DNA from: an uncultured Agathobacter sp.
Lineage (GTDB): Bacteria > Bacillota > Clostridia > Lachnospirales > Lachnospiraceae
DNA: 31,277 nt
Direction: 5' to 3'
NCBI GenBank assembly: GCA_934307695.1
Contig: CAKRCS010000022.1
Coordinates: 1 to 31,277 of the forward strand
Below are positions 24,690 to 31,277 of the stretch, piece after piece. The translations under genes were made by a program, and so were the position numbers. The stretch's first letter is position 1. Each line of letters opens with the position of its first letter. The notes under the pieces are model-generated. The model was not told where the DNA came from and did not search any database. It was given only the letters and a program-made list of their open reading frames with translations.

Positions 24690-24992
24690 TTATACGGTAA
24701 AATCCAGACAGGATCTTATTGCGGTGTGCGGTCTTACCTTGCCATCTGCCACCGCAACATGTGCCGGATGCGTCGCATATCCCTTTAATGCCGCCTCGCT
24801 CTCAAAGGTAGAGTCCAACATGAGATCTGCGTTAGAGCTTTCCAGGCAATCGGTCTGCACATGAATATCGATCAGTCCCGGAATCTGTCCCTTTAATCCT
24901 TCAAGTCCGGCTTTGATGCCAGCCTTGATCTCTTTCTTCTGCTCATCGCTGTATTCCTCTTTCAGTGTCCATAAAATGATATGCTTTACCAT
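24690..24992 (-). CDS. Dabb family (stress-responsive A/B barrel) protein
   Basis: 100 aa from the ATG at 24992, which has CGGAGGACAGACT before it; the frame extends 14 codons further up without a site. MVKHIILWTLKEEYSDEQKK, LKGQIPGLIDIHVQTD and FESEAALKGYATHPAHVAV fit the Dabb domain (dimeric ferredoxin-like barrel). Function in bacteria is mostly unknown. It is convergent with the SpoVB-like gene (27 nt apart) and lies downstream of efp. Confidence 0.88.
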   Translation of the reverse strand: MVKHIILWTLKEEYSDEQKKEIKAGIKAGLEGLKGQIPGLIDIHVQTDCLESSNADLMLDSTFESEAALKGYATHPAHVAVADGKVRPHTAIRSCLDFTV

Positions 24993-25022
24993 AGTCTGTC
25001 CTCCGTTTTCTTTCTTATAAGC

Positions 25023-25054
25023 AAAAAGCTGCATGCGGAAATCGCACGCAGCTT
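25023..25054 (-). terminator. Terminator after efp
   Basis: On the minus strand AAGCTGC-G-TGCG pairs with CGCA-T-GCAGCTT, followed by TTT. It lies about 22 nt after the efp stop. Confidence 0.7.
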
Positions 25055-25076
25055 GTCCTTTTGTATCTCTTAACGA

Positions 25077-25634
25077 TTATACACGAGACAGGTACTCACC
25101 TGTACGGGTATCGATCTTGATCACATCGTTCTGCTCAACAAAAAGCGGAACCATAACCTGTGCTCCGGTCTCAACAGTTGCAGGCTTGGTAGCACCTGTT
25201 GCTGTATCGCCCTTGAATCCAGGCTCAGTATCAGTAATCTGAAGCTCTACAAATAAAGGTGGCTCTACTGCAAATACGTTGCCGTTATGAGAGCAGACCT
25301 TAACCATCTCGTTCTCCTTAACAAACTTTAAGGAATCACCGATCGCATCTCTTGTAAGATCGATCTGGTCATAAGTCTCAACATCCATGAAGTGATAGAA
25401 GTCTTCATCAGCATATAAAAACTGCATGTCCTTACGATCGATACGAGCGGTCGGGCACTTCTCTGTCGGGCGGAAAGTCTTCTCAACTACACCACCACTG
25501 ATGATATTCTTTAACTTGGTGCGGACAAATGCTGCACCCTTTCCTGGCTTAACGTGCTGGAACTCAATAATCTGATAGATGTTACCTTCAAACTCGATTG
25601 TAACACCGTTTCTAAAATCTCCTGCCGAAATCAT
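25077..25634 (-). CDS. efp: Elongation factor P
   Basis: 185 aa from the ATG at 25634 (AAGGAGGAAGATATCGA upstream; the ten extra codons ahead of it are non-family). EF-P relieves ribosome stalling at polyproline. Domain I carries [15 protein letters not shown] with the tip lysine K32, the residue modified in Bacillus-type EF-P by 5-aminopentanol; no lysyl-modifying genes are nearby. The C-terminal OB domain ends with ...[19 protein letters not shown] and [11 protein letters not shown]. Codon use is biased, as in a highly expressed gene. Confidence 0.96.
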   Translation of the reverse strand: MISAGDFRNGVTIEFEGNIYQIIEFQHVKPGKGAAFVRTKLKNIISGGVVEKTFRPTEKCPTARIDRKDMQFLYADEDFYHFMDVETYDQIDLTRDAIGDSLKFVKENEMVKVCSHNGNVFAVEPPLFVELQITDTEPGFKGDTATGATKPATVETGAQVMVPLFVEQNDVIKIDTRTGEYLSRV

Positions 25635-25720
25635 TCGATATCTTCCTCCTTGATTTGCCTCCACAGGTATCGTCTGATCCCAGGGGCTTTATAACTACGA
25701 GCGAACACTCTTACTGACCT

Positions 25721-25749
25721 ATTTTACAATAAATGGCATTGTTTTTCAA
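25721..25749 (-). promoter_or_regulatory. Promoter of efp
   Basis: TTGAAA (25744-25749), 17-bp spacer, TAAAAT (25721-25726) on the minus strand. It gives a leader of about 80 nt. Confidence 0.65.
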
Positions 25750-25753
25750 GCCT

Positions 25754-26200
25754 TTATTTATTACGCTGCTCAATTTCAGAAAACATTGCCACACGGACAG
25801 CATGCCGCCCTCCCAAAAACTCTGCATCTAAGTATGCCTTAACGATGTCTTTTGCAAGCTCCACACCGACAATCCGCTCTCCGAATGCAATGATATTAGC
25901 GTTGTTGTGCTCCTTTACCAGACGCGCTGTTGTGGCATCTGAGCATACCGCTGCACGCACACCGTTTACCTTGTTGGCAGCGATGGAGATTCCTACGCCT
26001 GTCCCACAGATCAGGATTCCGCAGTCATATTCGCCTGCTGCTACTGCCCGTCCGACCTTCTCGCCGTACTCCGGATAGTTGCAGCTTTCCGTGGAGTCTG
26101 TTCCGAAGTTCGTCACCTCATGTCCGAGGCTCTGCACATATTCCATAATCTCCTTTTTTAAATTCACTGCTGCATGATCGTTTCCGATTGCAATTTTCAT
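25754..26200 (-). CDS. rpiB: Ribose 5-phosphate isomerase B
   Basis: 148 aa. RpiB interconverts ribose 5-phosphate and ribulose 5-phosphate (pentose phosphate pathway). GNDHAAVNLKK at 6-16 and ICGTGVGISIAANKVNGVRAA (catalytic C65, T67) are diagnostic. The DPR/EHNNANIIAFGERIVG segment is also typical. Related LacA/LacB or allose isomerases share the fold, but no sugar operon is present, so the housekeeping role is likeliest. It is 32 nt downstream of yqeG. Confidence 0.93.
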   Translation of the reverse strand: MKIAIGNDHAAVNLKKEIMEYVQSLGHEVTNFGTDSTESCNYPEYGEKVGRAVAAGEYDCGILICGTGVGISIAANKVNGVRAAVCSDATTARLVKEHNNANIIAFGERIVGVELAKDIVKAYLDAEFLGGRHAVRVAMFSEIEQRNK

Positions 26201-26232
26201 TCCTTTTGTTCCTCCTTTTTATTACACAGCTT

Positions 26233-26763
26233 TCATTTCCTGCATGACTCGTATTTAGCACCGAACAGCCTCCGGTGCAGCTTATAGCAGGCAATGATCG
26301 GCTTTTCCAAAAAACGCTTCAATACGATCTGTATCTCTTCCTTCGGGTGGATCGGCTTAACCAGAATCGTCCGGATCCCGGCAAGATTTGCCCCCATCAC
26401 ATCGGTAAAGATCTGGTCACCGACAAACAGCGTGTTAGTGGTATCGGTTCCCAGCTGCCGCATTGCCTTTTTGTATCCGGAAGGCTTCGGCTTTCCCGCC
26501 TTGTACAGATACTGCGCACCGACCGCCTCCGCGAAAGGCTTGACTCTCGGCTCTTTGTTGTTCGACAAGAGCATACAGGAAAATCCCAGCTCTTTCAAGT
26601 GTGTAAACAAAGAAATCGCCTGCTCATCTGCAGGCGCACCATGTGGCACCAAGGTGTTATCAATGTCGAAGATAACCCCCCGGTATCCATTCTTATATAA
26701 CTTGTCAAAATCAATCCGGTATGTCGACTCTAAATATTCCCCCGGATATAAAAAACTGCACAT
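26233..26763 (-). CDS. yqeG: YqeG family HAD phosphatase
   Basis: A 176-aa HAD IIIA-type phosphatase. Motif I FDIDNTLVPH (D33, D35), motif II LLSNNKEPRV, motif III GKPKPSGYKKA, and motif IV FVGDQIFTDVMGANLAG are intact. In Firmicutes yqeG usually accompanies yqeH and aroE; related to mitochondrial PGP phosphatase Gep4, so phosphatidylglycerophosphate dephosphorylation is one proposal. Here it is within a group of nrdR, an unknown gene and rpiB. Confidence 0.9.
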   Translation of the reverse strand: MCSFLYPGEYLESTYRIDFDKLYKNGYRGVIFDIDNTLVPHGAPADEQAISLFTHLKELGFSCMLLSNNKEPRVKPFAEAVGAQYLYKAGKPKPSGYKKAMRQLGTDTTNTLFVGDQIFTDVMGANLAGIRTILVKPIHPKEEIQIVLKRFLEKPIIACYKLHRRLFGAKYESCRK

Positions 26764-26793
26764 ATACGCTCCTTACATCATCTGGTATGTACG

Positions 26794-27210
26794 CTAAAGC
26801 GTGAAATTCTCTCCCGAACGAAGAGCCGCCTGCTGTGTCTGTGCATCCGCTGCTCCGGTATCCGGTCCGACAAAATACTGATACTGGCGCAGGATCTGAT
26901 CCTTGCTCAGATCATTCACGGCTTTTTCAATATCCAGACTGTTGATATCACTGTCAGCCCCCTTCAGGTCAAACAGCTCATCCGGCTTGTATCGCTGCGC
27001 GAAGTCGTAGGAATCAAACGTCTGCTTGGCAGCAGCCGCAGCAATCTCCTGCTCCTTCTGGCGGCGTCTTTCCTCCTCGCTCTGGGCATCTGCCGCCTCA
27101 AGCGGGCCTGCCGGCTGGGCATCCGCAATCTGCTGGTTTCGGAGTTCGTCTAGCTTTATGGAATTGTACTGATAAAAGCCCGAATACGGGCGAATGCCAG
27201 ATACGTTCAT
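26794..27210 (-). CDS. Unknown soluble protein, low-complexity, probable Clostridia-specific
   Basis: 138 aa from the ATG at 27210, which has AAGGAGAACGA before it. I do not recognise a family with a known role. The N-terminus MNVSGIRPYSGFYQYNSIKL looks like a conserved short motif; then follows an E/A/Q/R-rich stretch (EEERRRQKEQEIAAAAAKQ) likely to be helical or coiled coil, then SYDFAQRYKPDELFDLKGAD, and an acidic/Ala C-terminus. No signal peptide or membrane segment. It sits 29 nt after nrdR and 30 nt before yqeG, in the same transcription unit. The S-G-[IV]-x-x-Y start recalls flagellar or secreted-type small proteins, but that is speculation. Confidence 0.7.
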   Translation of the reverse strand: MNVSGIRPYSGFYQYNSIKLDELRNQQIADAQPAGPLEAADAQSEEERRRQKEQEIAAAAAKQTFDSYDFAQRYKPDELFDLKGADSDINSLDIEKAVNDLSKDQILRQYQYFVGPDTGAADAQTQQAALRSGENFTL

Positions 27211-27239
27211 TCGTTCTCCTTGATACATTCATTCGTTCA

Positions 27240-27689
27240 TTATACTAACATCTTCTTCAATTCATTCATAAAAGTATTCACATCTTTAAATTCTCTGTAT
27301 ACGGATGCGAATCTTACATAAGCAACCTGATCGAGGTCCTTCAGCTTATCCATGATAAGCTCTCCGATCACCGTACTCTCAACCTCTTTCTCCTCCAGAT
27401 TGAAGATCTCTGTCTCCACATCATCGATCATCCGCGTGATCTGCTCGGTTGATACCGGACGCTTGTGGCATGCACGAAGAACACCGCCCTCAATCTTGGA
27501 ACGGTCATACTGCTCTCTGTTATTGTCCTTTTTGATGATGATCAGCGGGATCGTCTCCACCTTCTCGTATGTGGTAAAGCGCTTTCCACAGTCATCGCAC
27601 AAACGCCGTCTGCGGATTGAATTGTTATCATCTGCCGGTCTTGAATCAATAACTCTGGTATTCTCACTGCTGCAAAATGGACACTTCAT
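27240..27689 (-). CDS. nrdR: Transcriptional repressor NrdR
   Basis: 149 aa. The zinc ribbon has C3-x2-C6 and C31-x2-C34 (MKCPFC; RLCDDCGKRFTTYE), followed by an ATP-cone domain (IIIKKDNNREQYDRSKIEGGVLRACHKRPV). NrdR represses ribonucleotide reductase genes when dATP is high. No nrd genes are in the window. The promoter carries a palindrome over the -10 that looks like an NrdR box, so autoregulation is possible. Confidence 0.95.
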   Translation of the reverse strand: MKCPFCSSENTRVIDSRPADDNNSIRRRRLCDDCGKRFTTYEKVETIPLIIIKKDNNREQYDRSKIEGGVLRACHKRPVSTEQITRMIDDVETEIFNLEEKEVESTVIGELIMDKLKDLDQVAYVRFASVYREFKDVNTFMNELKKMLV

Positions 27690-27721
27690 CTAATGACCTC
27701 CGTACTTTCACAAACATACAT

Positions 27722-27743
27722 ATACTTATATATAGTTAAGTAT
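27722..27743. promoter_or_regulatory. Palindrome over the nrdR -10, possible NrdR box
   Basis: ATACTTA (27722-27728) and TAAGTAT (27737-27743) are a perfect inverted repeat with 8-bp centre. The centre TTATATATAG differs in one base from the NrdR-box core CWATATATWG. It overlaps the -10 hexamer. Confidence 0.45.
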
Positions 27744-27767
27744 AGCTTTCCTTAATTTCAATGTCAA
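27739..27767 (-). promoter_or_regulatory. Promoter of the nrdR operon
   Basis: Perfect TTGACA (27762-27767), 17-bp spacer, TATACT (27739-27744) on the minus strand. Leader of about 45 nt to the nrdR ATG (CGGAGGTCATTAG upstream). Confidence 0.85.
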
Positions 27768-27780
27768 CGGCGAAAAAATC

Positions 27781-28047
27781 TTAAATTTTCTTTCGCATTT
27801 CCTTATCATTAAAGTCTACAAGTATTATATCGGGTCCAATCCGGATAACTTTACACCACGGAATGAAAAATTCACAGTCACGCCCCCAGAATCCCATGTA
27901 TTTTCCCGGTCCCGGAATGATCAAAGCTACGATTGTCCCGCACTCTGTGTCAATCTCTAAATCACGGACACTCCCAAGACACTTACAATCGTTAATATTG
28001 ATGACCTCGCGGTCACATAAACAGGAAAAACGTATTTTTTGTTCCAT
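27781..28047 (-). CDS. YlmC/YmxH family PRC-barrel sporulation protein
   Basis: 88 aa. RFSCLCDREVININDCKCLGSVRDLEID and GTIVALIIPGPGKYMGFWGRDCEFFIPWCKVIRIGPDIILVD match the small PRC-barrel proteins YlmC/YmxH found in spore formers. Their biochemical role is unclear. It lies alone between nrdR and ychF on the minus strand, following a terminator. Confidence 0.88.
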   Translation of the reverse strand: MEQKIRFSCLCDREVININDCKCLGSVRDLEIDTECGTIVALIIPGPGKYMGFWGRDCEFFIPWCKVIRIGPDIILVDFNDKEMRKKI

Positions 28048-28127
28048 TGTCCGCCCAGCCTCTTTTTTTGTAATATCCTATGAGTGCAAACCGCGCATCT
28101 ATACATTGTCCGGGGAATTTTGTGCAC

Positions 28128-28162
28128 AAAAAAGAGAAGCCGCACTTGTGATGCAGCTTCTC
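28128..28162 (-). terminator. Terminator after ychF
   Basis: On the minus strand GAGAAGC-T-GCA pairs with TGC-G-GCTTCTC (loop TCACAAG), followed by six T. It begins ~24 nt after the ychF stop. Confidence 0.88.
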
Positions 28163-28185
28163 CATATCTCTTATGTAACCTCTTT

Positions 28186-29286
28186 TTATACATTAAAACG
28201 GAACAGAATGACGTCTCCGTCTTTTACAACGTAGTCCTTTCCTTCCATGCCGACGATTCCCTTTTCCCTTGCGGCTGCGAGGCTTCCATTGTCGAGCAGA
28301 TCCTGATAGTTGACAACCTCTGCCTTAATAAATCCGCGCTCAAAGTCCGTATGTATCTTTCCGGCTGCCTGCGGTGCCTTGGTTCCCTTTTTGATCGTCC
28401 ATGCACGGCACTCGTCCTCTCCGGCGGTAAGGAAGCTGATCAGTCCAAGCAGGTCATAGCTTTCTGCTACGAGCTTGTCCAGACCGCTGCTCTCAACGCC
28501 AAGGTCAGAAAGGAATTCTGCCTTTTCCTCATCGGAAAGCTCGGATAACTCCTCCTCCAGTTTGGCGGATACAACGAAGCACTGTGATCCTTCTTCGGCT
28601 GCCAGCTTGCGGACTGCTGCAACATTCGGGTTGGAATTGCCGTCATCTGCCAGATCATCCTCCGCAACATTTGCCGCATAGATGGTCGGCTTTGCGGTAA
28701 GCAGATTGTAGCTGTTAAACCATGCCTGCATATCCTCATCATCCGGAACCTCAAAGGTTCTCGCCATCTTGGTATTCTCAAGATGTGCCTTTACTGCCTC
28801 AAGCAGCTCCAGTTCTTTTGCAAGTGTCTTGTCCATGCGCGCCTGCTTTGCAACCTTCGCGATACGTCTCTCCAAGATCTCAAGATCGGAGAAGATCAGC
28901 TCGATGTTGATCGTCTCGATATCTCTTGCCGGATCAACGCTTCCGTCAACATGAATGACATTCGTATCCTCGAAGCAGCGCACCACATGAACGATTGCAT
29001 CTACCTCACGGATATTTGCAAGGAACTGATTTCCAAGTCCCTCACCCTTTGATGCCCCTTTTACCAGTCCTGCAATATCTACAAATTCGATCACCGCAGG
29101 CGTAACCTTCTTCGTGTGGTACATCTCTCCAAGCAATTCGATACGCTTGTCCGGAACCGCAACGATACCAACATTCGGATCAATGGTTGCAAACGGATAA
29201 TTGGCAGCTAATGCACCTGCCTTTGTAAGCGAATTGAATAATGTACTCTTTCCGACGTTCGGAAGTCCAACGATGCCTAGTTTCAT
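28186..29286 (-). CDS. ychF: Redox-regulated ATPase YchF (Obg-like)
   Basis: 366 aa, standard length. G1 motif GLPNVGKST at 7-15, then FATIDPNVGIVAVPD, G3 FVDIAGLVKGASKGEGLGNQFL, and the altered G4 segment NVAEDDL, which gives ATP preference (NxxE instead of NKxD). The coiled-coil insertion (~125-200) and C-terminal TGS domain (AWTIKKGTKAPQAAGKIHTDFERGFIKAEV) are present. It is an Obg-like ATPase associated with ribosomes and oxidative stress. The start has AGGAGGAATATATAAAA. Confidence 0.96.
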   Translation of the reverse strand: MKLGIVGLPNVGKSTLFNSLTKAGALAANYPFATIDPNVGIVAVPDKRIELLGEMYHTKKVTPAVIEFVDIAGLVKGASKGEGLGNQFLANIREVDAIVHVVRCFEDTNVIHVDGSVDPARDIETINIELIFSDLEILERRIAKVAKQARMDKTLAKELELLEAVKAHLENTKMARTFEVPDDEDMQAWFNSYNLLTAKPTIYAANVAEDDLADDGNSNPNVAAVRKLAAEEGSQCFVVSAKLEEELSELSDEEKAEFLSDLGVESSGLDKLVAESYDLLGLISFLTAGEDECRAWTIKKGTKAPQAAGKIHTDFERGFIKAEVVNYQDLLDNGSLAAAREKGIVGMEGKDYVVKDGDVILFRFNV

Positions 29287-29411
29287 TTTTATATATTCCT
29301 CCTAATAAATCCTTTATTTTATAGGGTTTTGTGCTTTGTCAAATCGTATCGAATGCCATAATGAGCGCCACCAAGTATATCAATATAAGAAGCCCTGATG
29401 CAGTACCTTGT

Positions 29412-29440
29412 ATTATACCATAGCATCTTATTTTTGTGAA
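29412..29440 (-). promoter_or_regulatory. Promoter of ychF
   Basis: TTCACA (29435-29440), 17-bp spacer, perfect TATAAT (29412-29417) on the minus strand; predicted leader about 120 nt. Confidence 0.75.
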
Positions 29441-29654
29441 TATTCATTTTCATCTCAGACTGCGTAAATTTACCCTCGGAAATAACCCTTCAAAAAATTC
29501 CGCTCCTCGCCCAATTTTCCCCTTGGTCGAATTAAGAACAGCCCGAATAAATTTTCTATTCCAATGTTTCCCAATGAAATCCATCTAATGCTAGCTATAT
29601 TTATATGTGTGATATTTCTTTCCCTTCGTTTCTTTTGCAATAATTTCCATTATT
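29441..29654. other. Gene-free stretch left of the AbiEii remnant
   Basis: Nothing convincing was seen. Two short minus-strand frames (about 23 and 43 codons, the first overlapping the AbiEii stop) have no ribosome site and no recognisable family, and may be decayed sequence. Confidence 0.4.
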
Positions 29655-30101
29655 TTAGCCATCGCACTTGTCTCCTTGCTTCCATGTGTTTTTGTTCGCA
29701 ATCCAGTGCTCGCAGAAAAATTCTTCGTTGATTGCTGCTATAAATGGTTTAATCAAAAATTTTTGAATAGTTCTTAATACAATACTATAATTGTCTGTCT
29801 TTACATCAATTTTGCGACAGAAAGCTTTCCATTTTTTCTGCATATATTCGTCGTCATCGAATGACATAACCTCTTCAAATTGCTCAGTAGTAAAAGTGTG
29901 ACCACGATTTTCAAAGGTTTTTCGTAGTGCATTACTCAAGATATTCCCATCAAAATCAAATTTATTCGCGAGATAATAAATGTCATAATAATCCTTCATG
30001 CGGCTGGAAAATTCCATAAGGCTGAGAATTGCATCAATTTTTTCAGCAATTTCAAATGTCACATAATCATTTCCTGTAGATGTAGCAATAACAGTTAAAT
30101 A
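29655..30101 (-). pseudogene. AbiEii/AbiGii-type nucleotidyltransferase toxin, C-terminal remnant
   Basis: The frame contains TFEIAEKIDAILSLMEFSSRMKDYYDIYYLANKFDFDG, the family's ETxxAEKxxAI...SRMKDxYDIY signature, and a normal-looking C-terminus (to 29655). Everything N-terminal is missing: the frame opens at a stop at 30102-30104, preceded only by T-V-I-A-T-S-T-G-N-D, which looks like the end of the strand before the signature. The nucleotidyltransferase GS...D motif is gone and no AbiEi antitoxin gene adjoins, so it is not a working toxin-antitoxin pair. A GTG at 30062 could allow a 135-aa product. Confidence 0.72.
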
Positions 30102-30206
30102 TTAATAATCAATAATTTTACGCACAATTATCCAAAATATGTGTGTAAAATTATTCTGTTTACAAAACGTGAGCATTTTTCTAAAAAGAACGGATAGCTC
30201 CTATAT

Positions 30207-30569
30207 TTATAATTCCAGCGAATTAGCATTTAACAAAAAGTCATACACATTCATCATCAAAATTCCTTCATCGTTATAAAACGGTTTAGGTGTATCTGAA
30301 GTGATAACAATTTTCTTAAAGGAATCATTTATCTTCAAAAATGGTCGAATCTCCTGCTCCATCTTTTCTGCTGTTCCAAGCATATACGCAGACTGAATGT
30401 AGTATTTCCTGGATCCCTTGTTGCAGATAAAATCAACCTCTAACTGCTTTTTTACTGTTTTTCCTGTTTTCTCGTTTTCAACAACAGTCAGATTACCAAC
30501 ATTAACACTAAATCCTCTCATCCTAAGTTCATTGTAAATCACATTTTCCATAGAATGAGACACTTCCAT
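30207..30569 (-). pseudogene. DUF4143 ATPase, C-terminal fragment
   Basis: The sequence from SHSMENVIYNELRMRGFSV, through KKQLEVDFICNKGSRKYYIQSAYM and SFKKIVITSD, to GILMMNVYDFLLN is the C-terminal restriction-endonuclease-like half of a DUF4143 AAA+ ATPase, including the EVDF and YYIQ residues. The AAA domain is absent. The open frame continues up to an ATG at 30677, but that part is cobalt-transporter debris read in another frame. The junction is near 30563-30572. Confidence 0.75.
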
Positions 30570-30597
30570 TTGCCCCGATGAGTCCGACCGACCCATA
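30563..30597 (-). pseudogene. CbiO-like Walker A scrap
   Basis: Translated in the appropriate frame, this stretch reads YGSVGLIGANGS, like the start of the Walker A loop of cobalt-transport ATPases (GLIGANGAGKST). It is cut right before the GKS part and joined to the DUF4143 fragment. Short, so only moderately sure; the flanking CbiM and CbiQ pieces support it. Confidence 0.45.
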
Positions 30598-30664
30598 GGA
30601 TTACCGGCACTTTGCGCAGGACTGCGAATAGCACACACCAGATAAAGAGATACACCAGATTCTG

Positions 30665-30883
30665 TCGCCGCAGGCACTTACCAAACGATAATTCTGCCAG
30701 CAGAAATCCTGCAATCAGATAGACAGCCATCCCCAACAGACCAATCAGATCATATTTTGGAAATGACACAGCCACCACGATATAACCGATCGTCAATATA
30801 AATTTAACCAGTGGATGTACACGATTCATCCACTGGTCTCTCGCTGCGAGTGTCTTCATCGCATTTATTTCATAAATCGCATT
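30665..30883 (-). pseudogene. cbiQ: CbiQ (ECF cobalt transporter T component), N-terminal fragment
   Basis: About 73 codons read NAIYEINAMKTLAARD, then WMNRVHPLVKFILTIGYIVV, then LIAGFLLAELSFGKCLRR, the N-terminus and first two or three membrane helices of CbiQ. The start codon is lost: the nearest ATGs are out of frame. Similarity stops after CLRR, where a different frame continues. It cannot make a working permease. Confidence 0.75.
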
Positions 30884-30893
30884 CCCATCCGGC

Positions 30894-31037
30894 TCATGCT
30901 GCCTGTTTTCTCCTGAAAAACCGAAATGCATAATCCGGCAAGATGGCTGTTGTATCCTGCACAGCTGCCGCTGCCGCCGAGCAAGCATACATCGTACCTG
31001 CCACAGCTGGAGTGACCAGCGCATCTGCCATGTGCAT
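30894..31037 (-). pseudogene. cbiM: CbiM, 5' end with internal deletion
   Basis: An ATG with AGGGGGAATTTTT upstream opens MHMADALVTPAVAGTMYACS-AAAAAV, the N-terminus of CbiM-type substrate-binding membrane proteins (H2 of the mature M-H motif binds the metal). After ~26 codons it jumps to QDTTAILPDYAFRFF and stops at codon 48. A normal CbiM is over 200 aa. The LPDYAF piece may come from the far end of cbiM or cbiN. Confidence 0.7.
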
Positions 31038-31090
31038 AAAAATTCCCCCTGAGACTTCGTTTTTTCTGTACCTACTTTACCATAGAACGG

Positions 31091-31119
31091 AAAAACCACA
31101 AGCCCCAGGGGGTGTTTGT
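31091..31119 (-). terminator. Probable terminator between the edge gene and the cbiM remnant
   Basis: On the minus strand a C-rich arm (ACAAACACCCC) faces GGGGCTTGT, followed by GGTTTTT. Pairing has an internal bulge. Located ~70 nt after the stop of the edge gene. Confidence 0.45.
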
Positions 31120-31187
31120 CAGCCAGACACCGTCATCCCATTACTGTTCACTCGTGCCTCATTACAGTAACATATTTCCAACAGCTG

Positions 31188-31277
31188 TTACTTCTTCTCA
31201 TTTACGGTTACAGGCATTCTTATGACCTTTGACTGACCGTTTTCCAGTCTGACAACCGCCTTGACGACTGTCTTTCC
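31188..31277 (-). CDS. C-terminal end of an unidentified protein (partial)
   Basis: Only 29 codons and the stop are in the window: GKTVVKAVVRLENGQSKVI and RMPVTVNEKK. The sequence has a beta-strand pattern as in extracytoplasmic binding or Ig-like domains. Too short to identify. Its position directly upstream of the cbiM remnant may mean it belonged to the same metal-transport region. Confidence 0.5.
   Translation of the reverse strand, partial: GKTVVKAVVRLENGQSKVIRMPVTVNEKK

Noticed and set aside
29510..29663. Two short minus-strand frames (about 23 and 43 codons) after the AbiEii remnant
   Set aside because: No ribosome site and no recognisable motif; the first only overlaps the AbiEii stop by chance.
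30570..30677. N-terminal extension of the DUF4143 fragment from an ATG at 30677
   Set aside because: These codons come from transporter debris in another frame and show no family similarity.
30539..31099. A single 186-codon minus-strand frame as an intact membrane protein
   Set aside because: Only its central part matches CbiQ; both ends are frame-shifted neighbours (CbiM debris on one side, CbiO/DUF4143 on the other).
31078..31187. Possible cobalamin riboswitch upstream of the cbiM remnant
   Set aside because: The conserved B12-box and core segments are not visible; only a probable terminator and a short TTACTGT/ACAGTAA inverted repeat are present.

Overview
The window looks like a chromosomal segment from a spore-forming, probably motile Clostridia member, most likely family Lachnospiraceae. 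The basis is gene content and order: sigH with mecA, the ispF-cysS-mrnC-rlmB-sigH cluster, a YlmC/YmxH protein, a SpoVB-like flippase, NrdR, EF-P with a KPGKG loop, CheC/CheY, and consensus TTGACA/TATAAT promoters with AGGAGG ribosome sites. Genus cannot be fixed from sequence alone.

Left edge (1-1950): an accessory or decayed zone. It holds a G+C-rich, MalT-like LuxR regulator cut by the window edge, a scrap of a DUF4143 ATPase, a set of short repeats, and a LytTR-domain reading frame that has lost its start. That frame opens inside the terminator of a tRNA-Thr gene, so the tRNA 3' side looks like an old insertion/deletion site.

Core (2038-29286): mostly housekeeping. A phosphoesterase and a ParB-like/BMP fusion protein are divergent from a cheC-cheY-diguanylate cyclase operon. 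Next comes the minus-strand operon ispF-cysS-mrnC-rlmB-sigH-mecA. Between ispF and the next gene (a MATE exporter) lies a 549-bp imperfect inverted repeat with no genes in it. Then follow pta (with a hairpin in its leader), a DUF2974 hydrolase, an NT5C-guanylate kinase-like fusion, and a Fic protein with a DNA-binding domain and repeated CTATCGG sites upstream. After these come tRNA-Val and tRNA-Met, B12-dependent metH, a Cof-type phosphatase, a cysteine desulfurase, a SpoVB-like flippase, a Dabb protein, efp, the nrdR-unknown-yqeG-rpiB group, a YlmC/YmxH protein and ychF.

Right edge (29287-31277): another decayed zone. It has the C-terminal remnant of an AbiEii-type nucleotidyltransferase toxin, then a collapsed cobalt-transporter operon in which recognisable pieces of CbiM, CbiQ and apparently CbiO are packed into about 475 bp and joined to the C-terminal half of a DUF4143 ATPase. 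The last 90 bases are the end of an unidentified gene.

The best candidates for something undescribed are the large inverted repeat at 11683-12231, the cytoplasmic ParB-like/BMP fusion, the nucleotidase-kinase fusion, and the HTH-Fic gene with its operator array. I saw no CRISPR array, intact transposase, rRNA or phage module.
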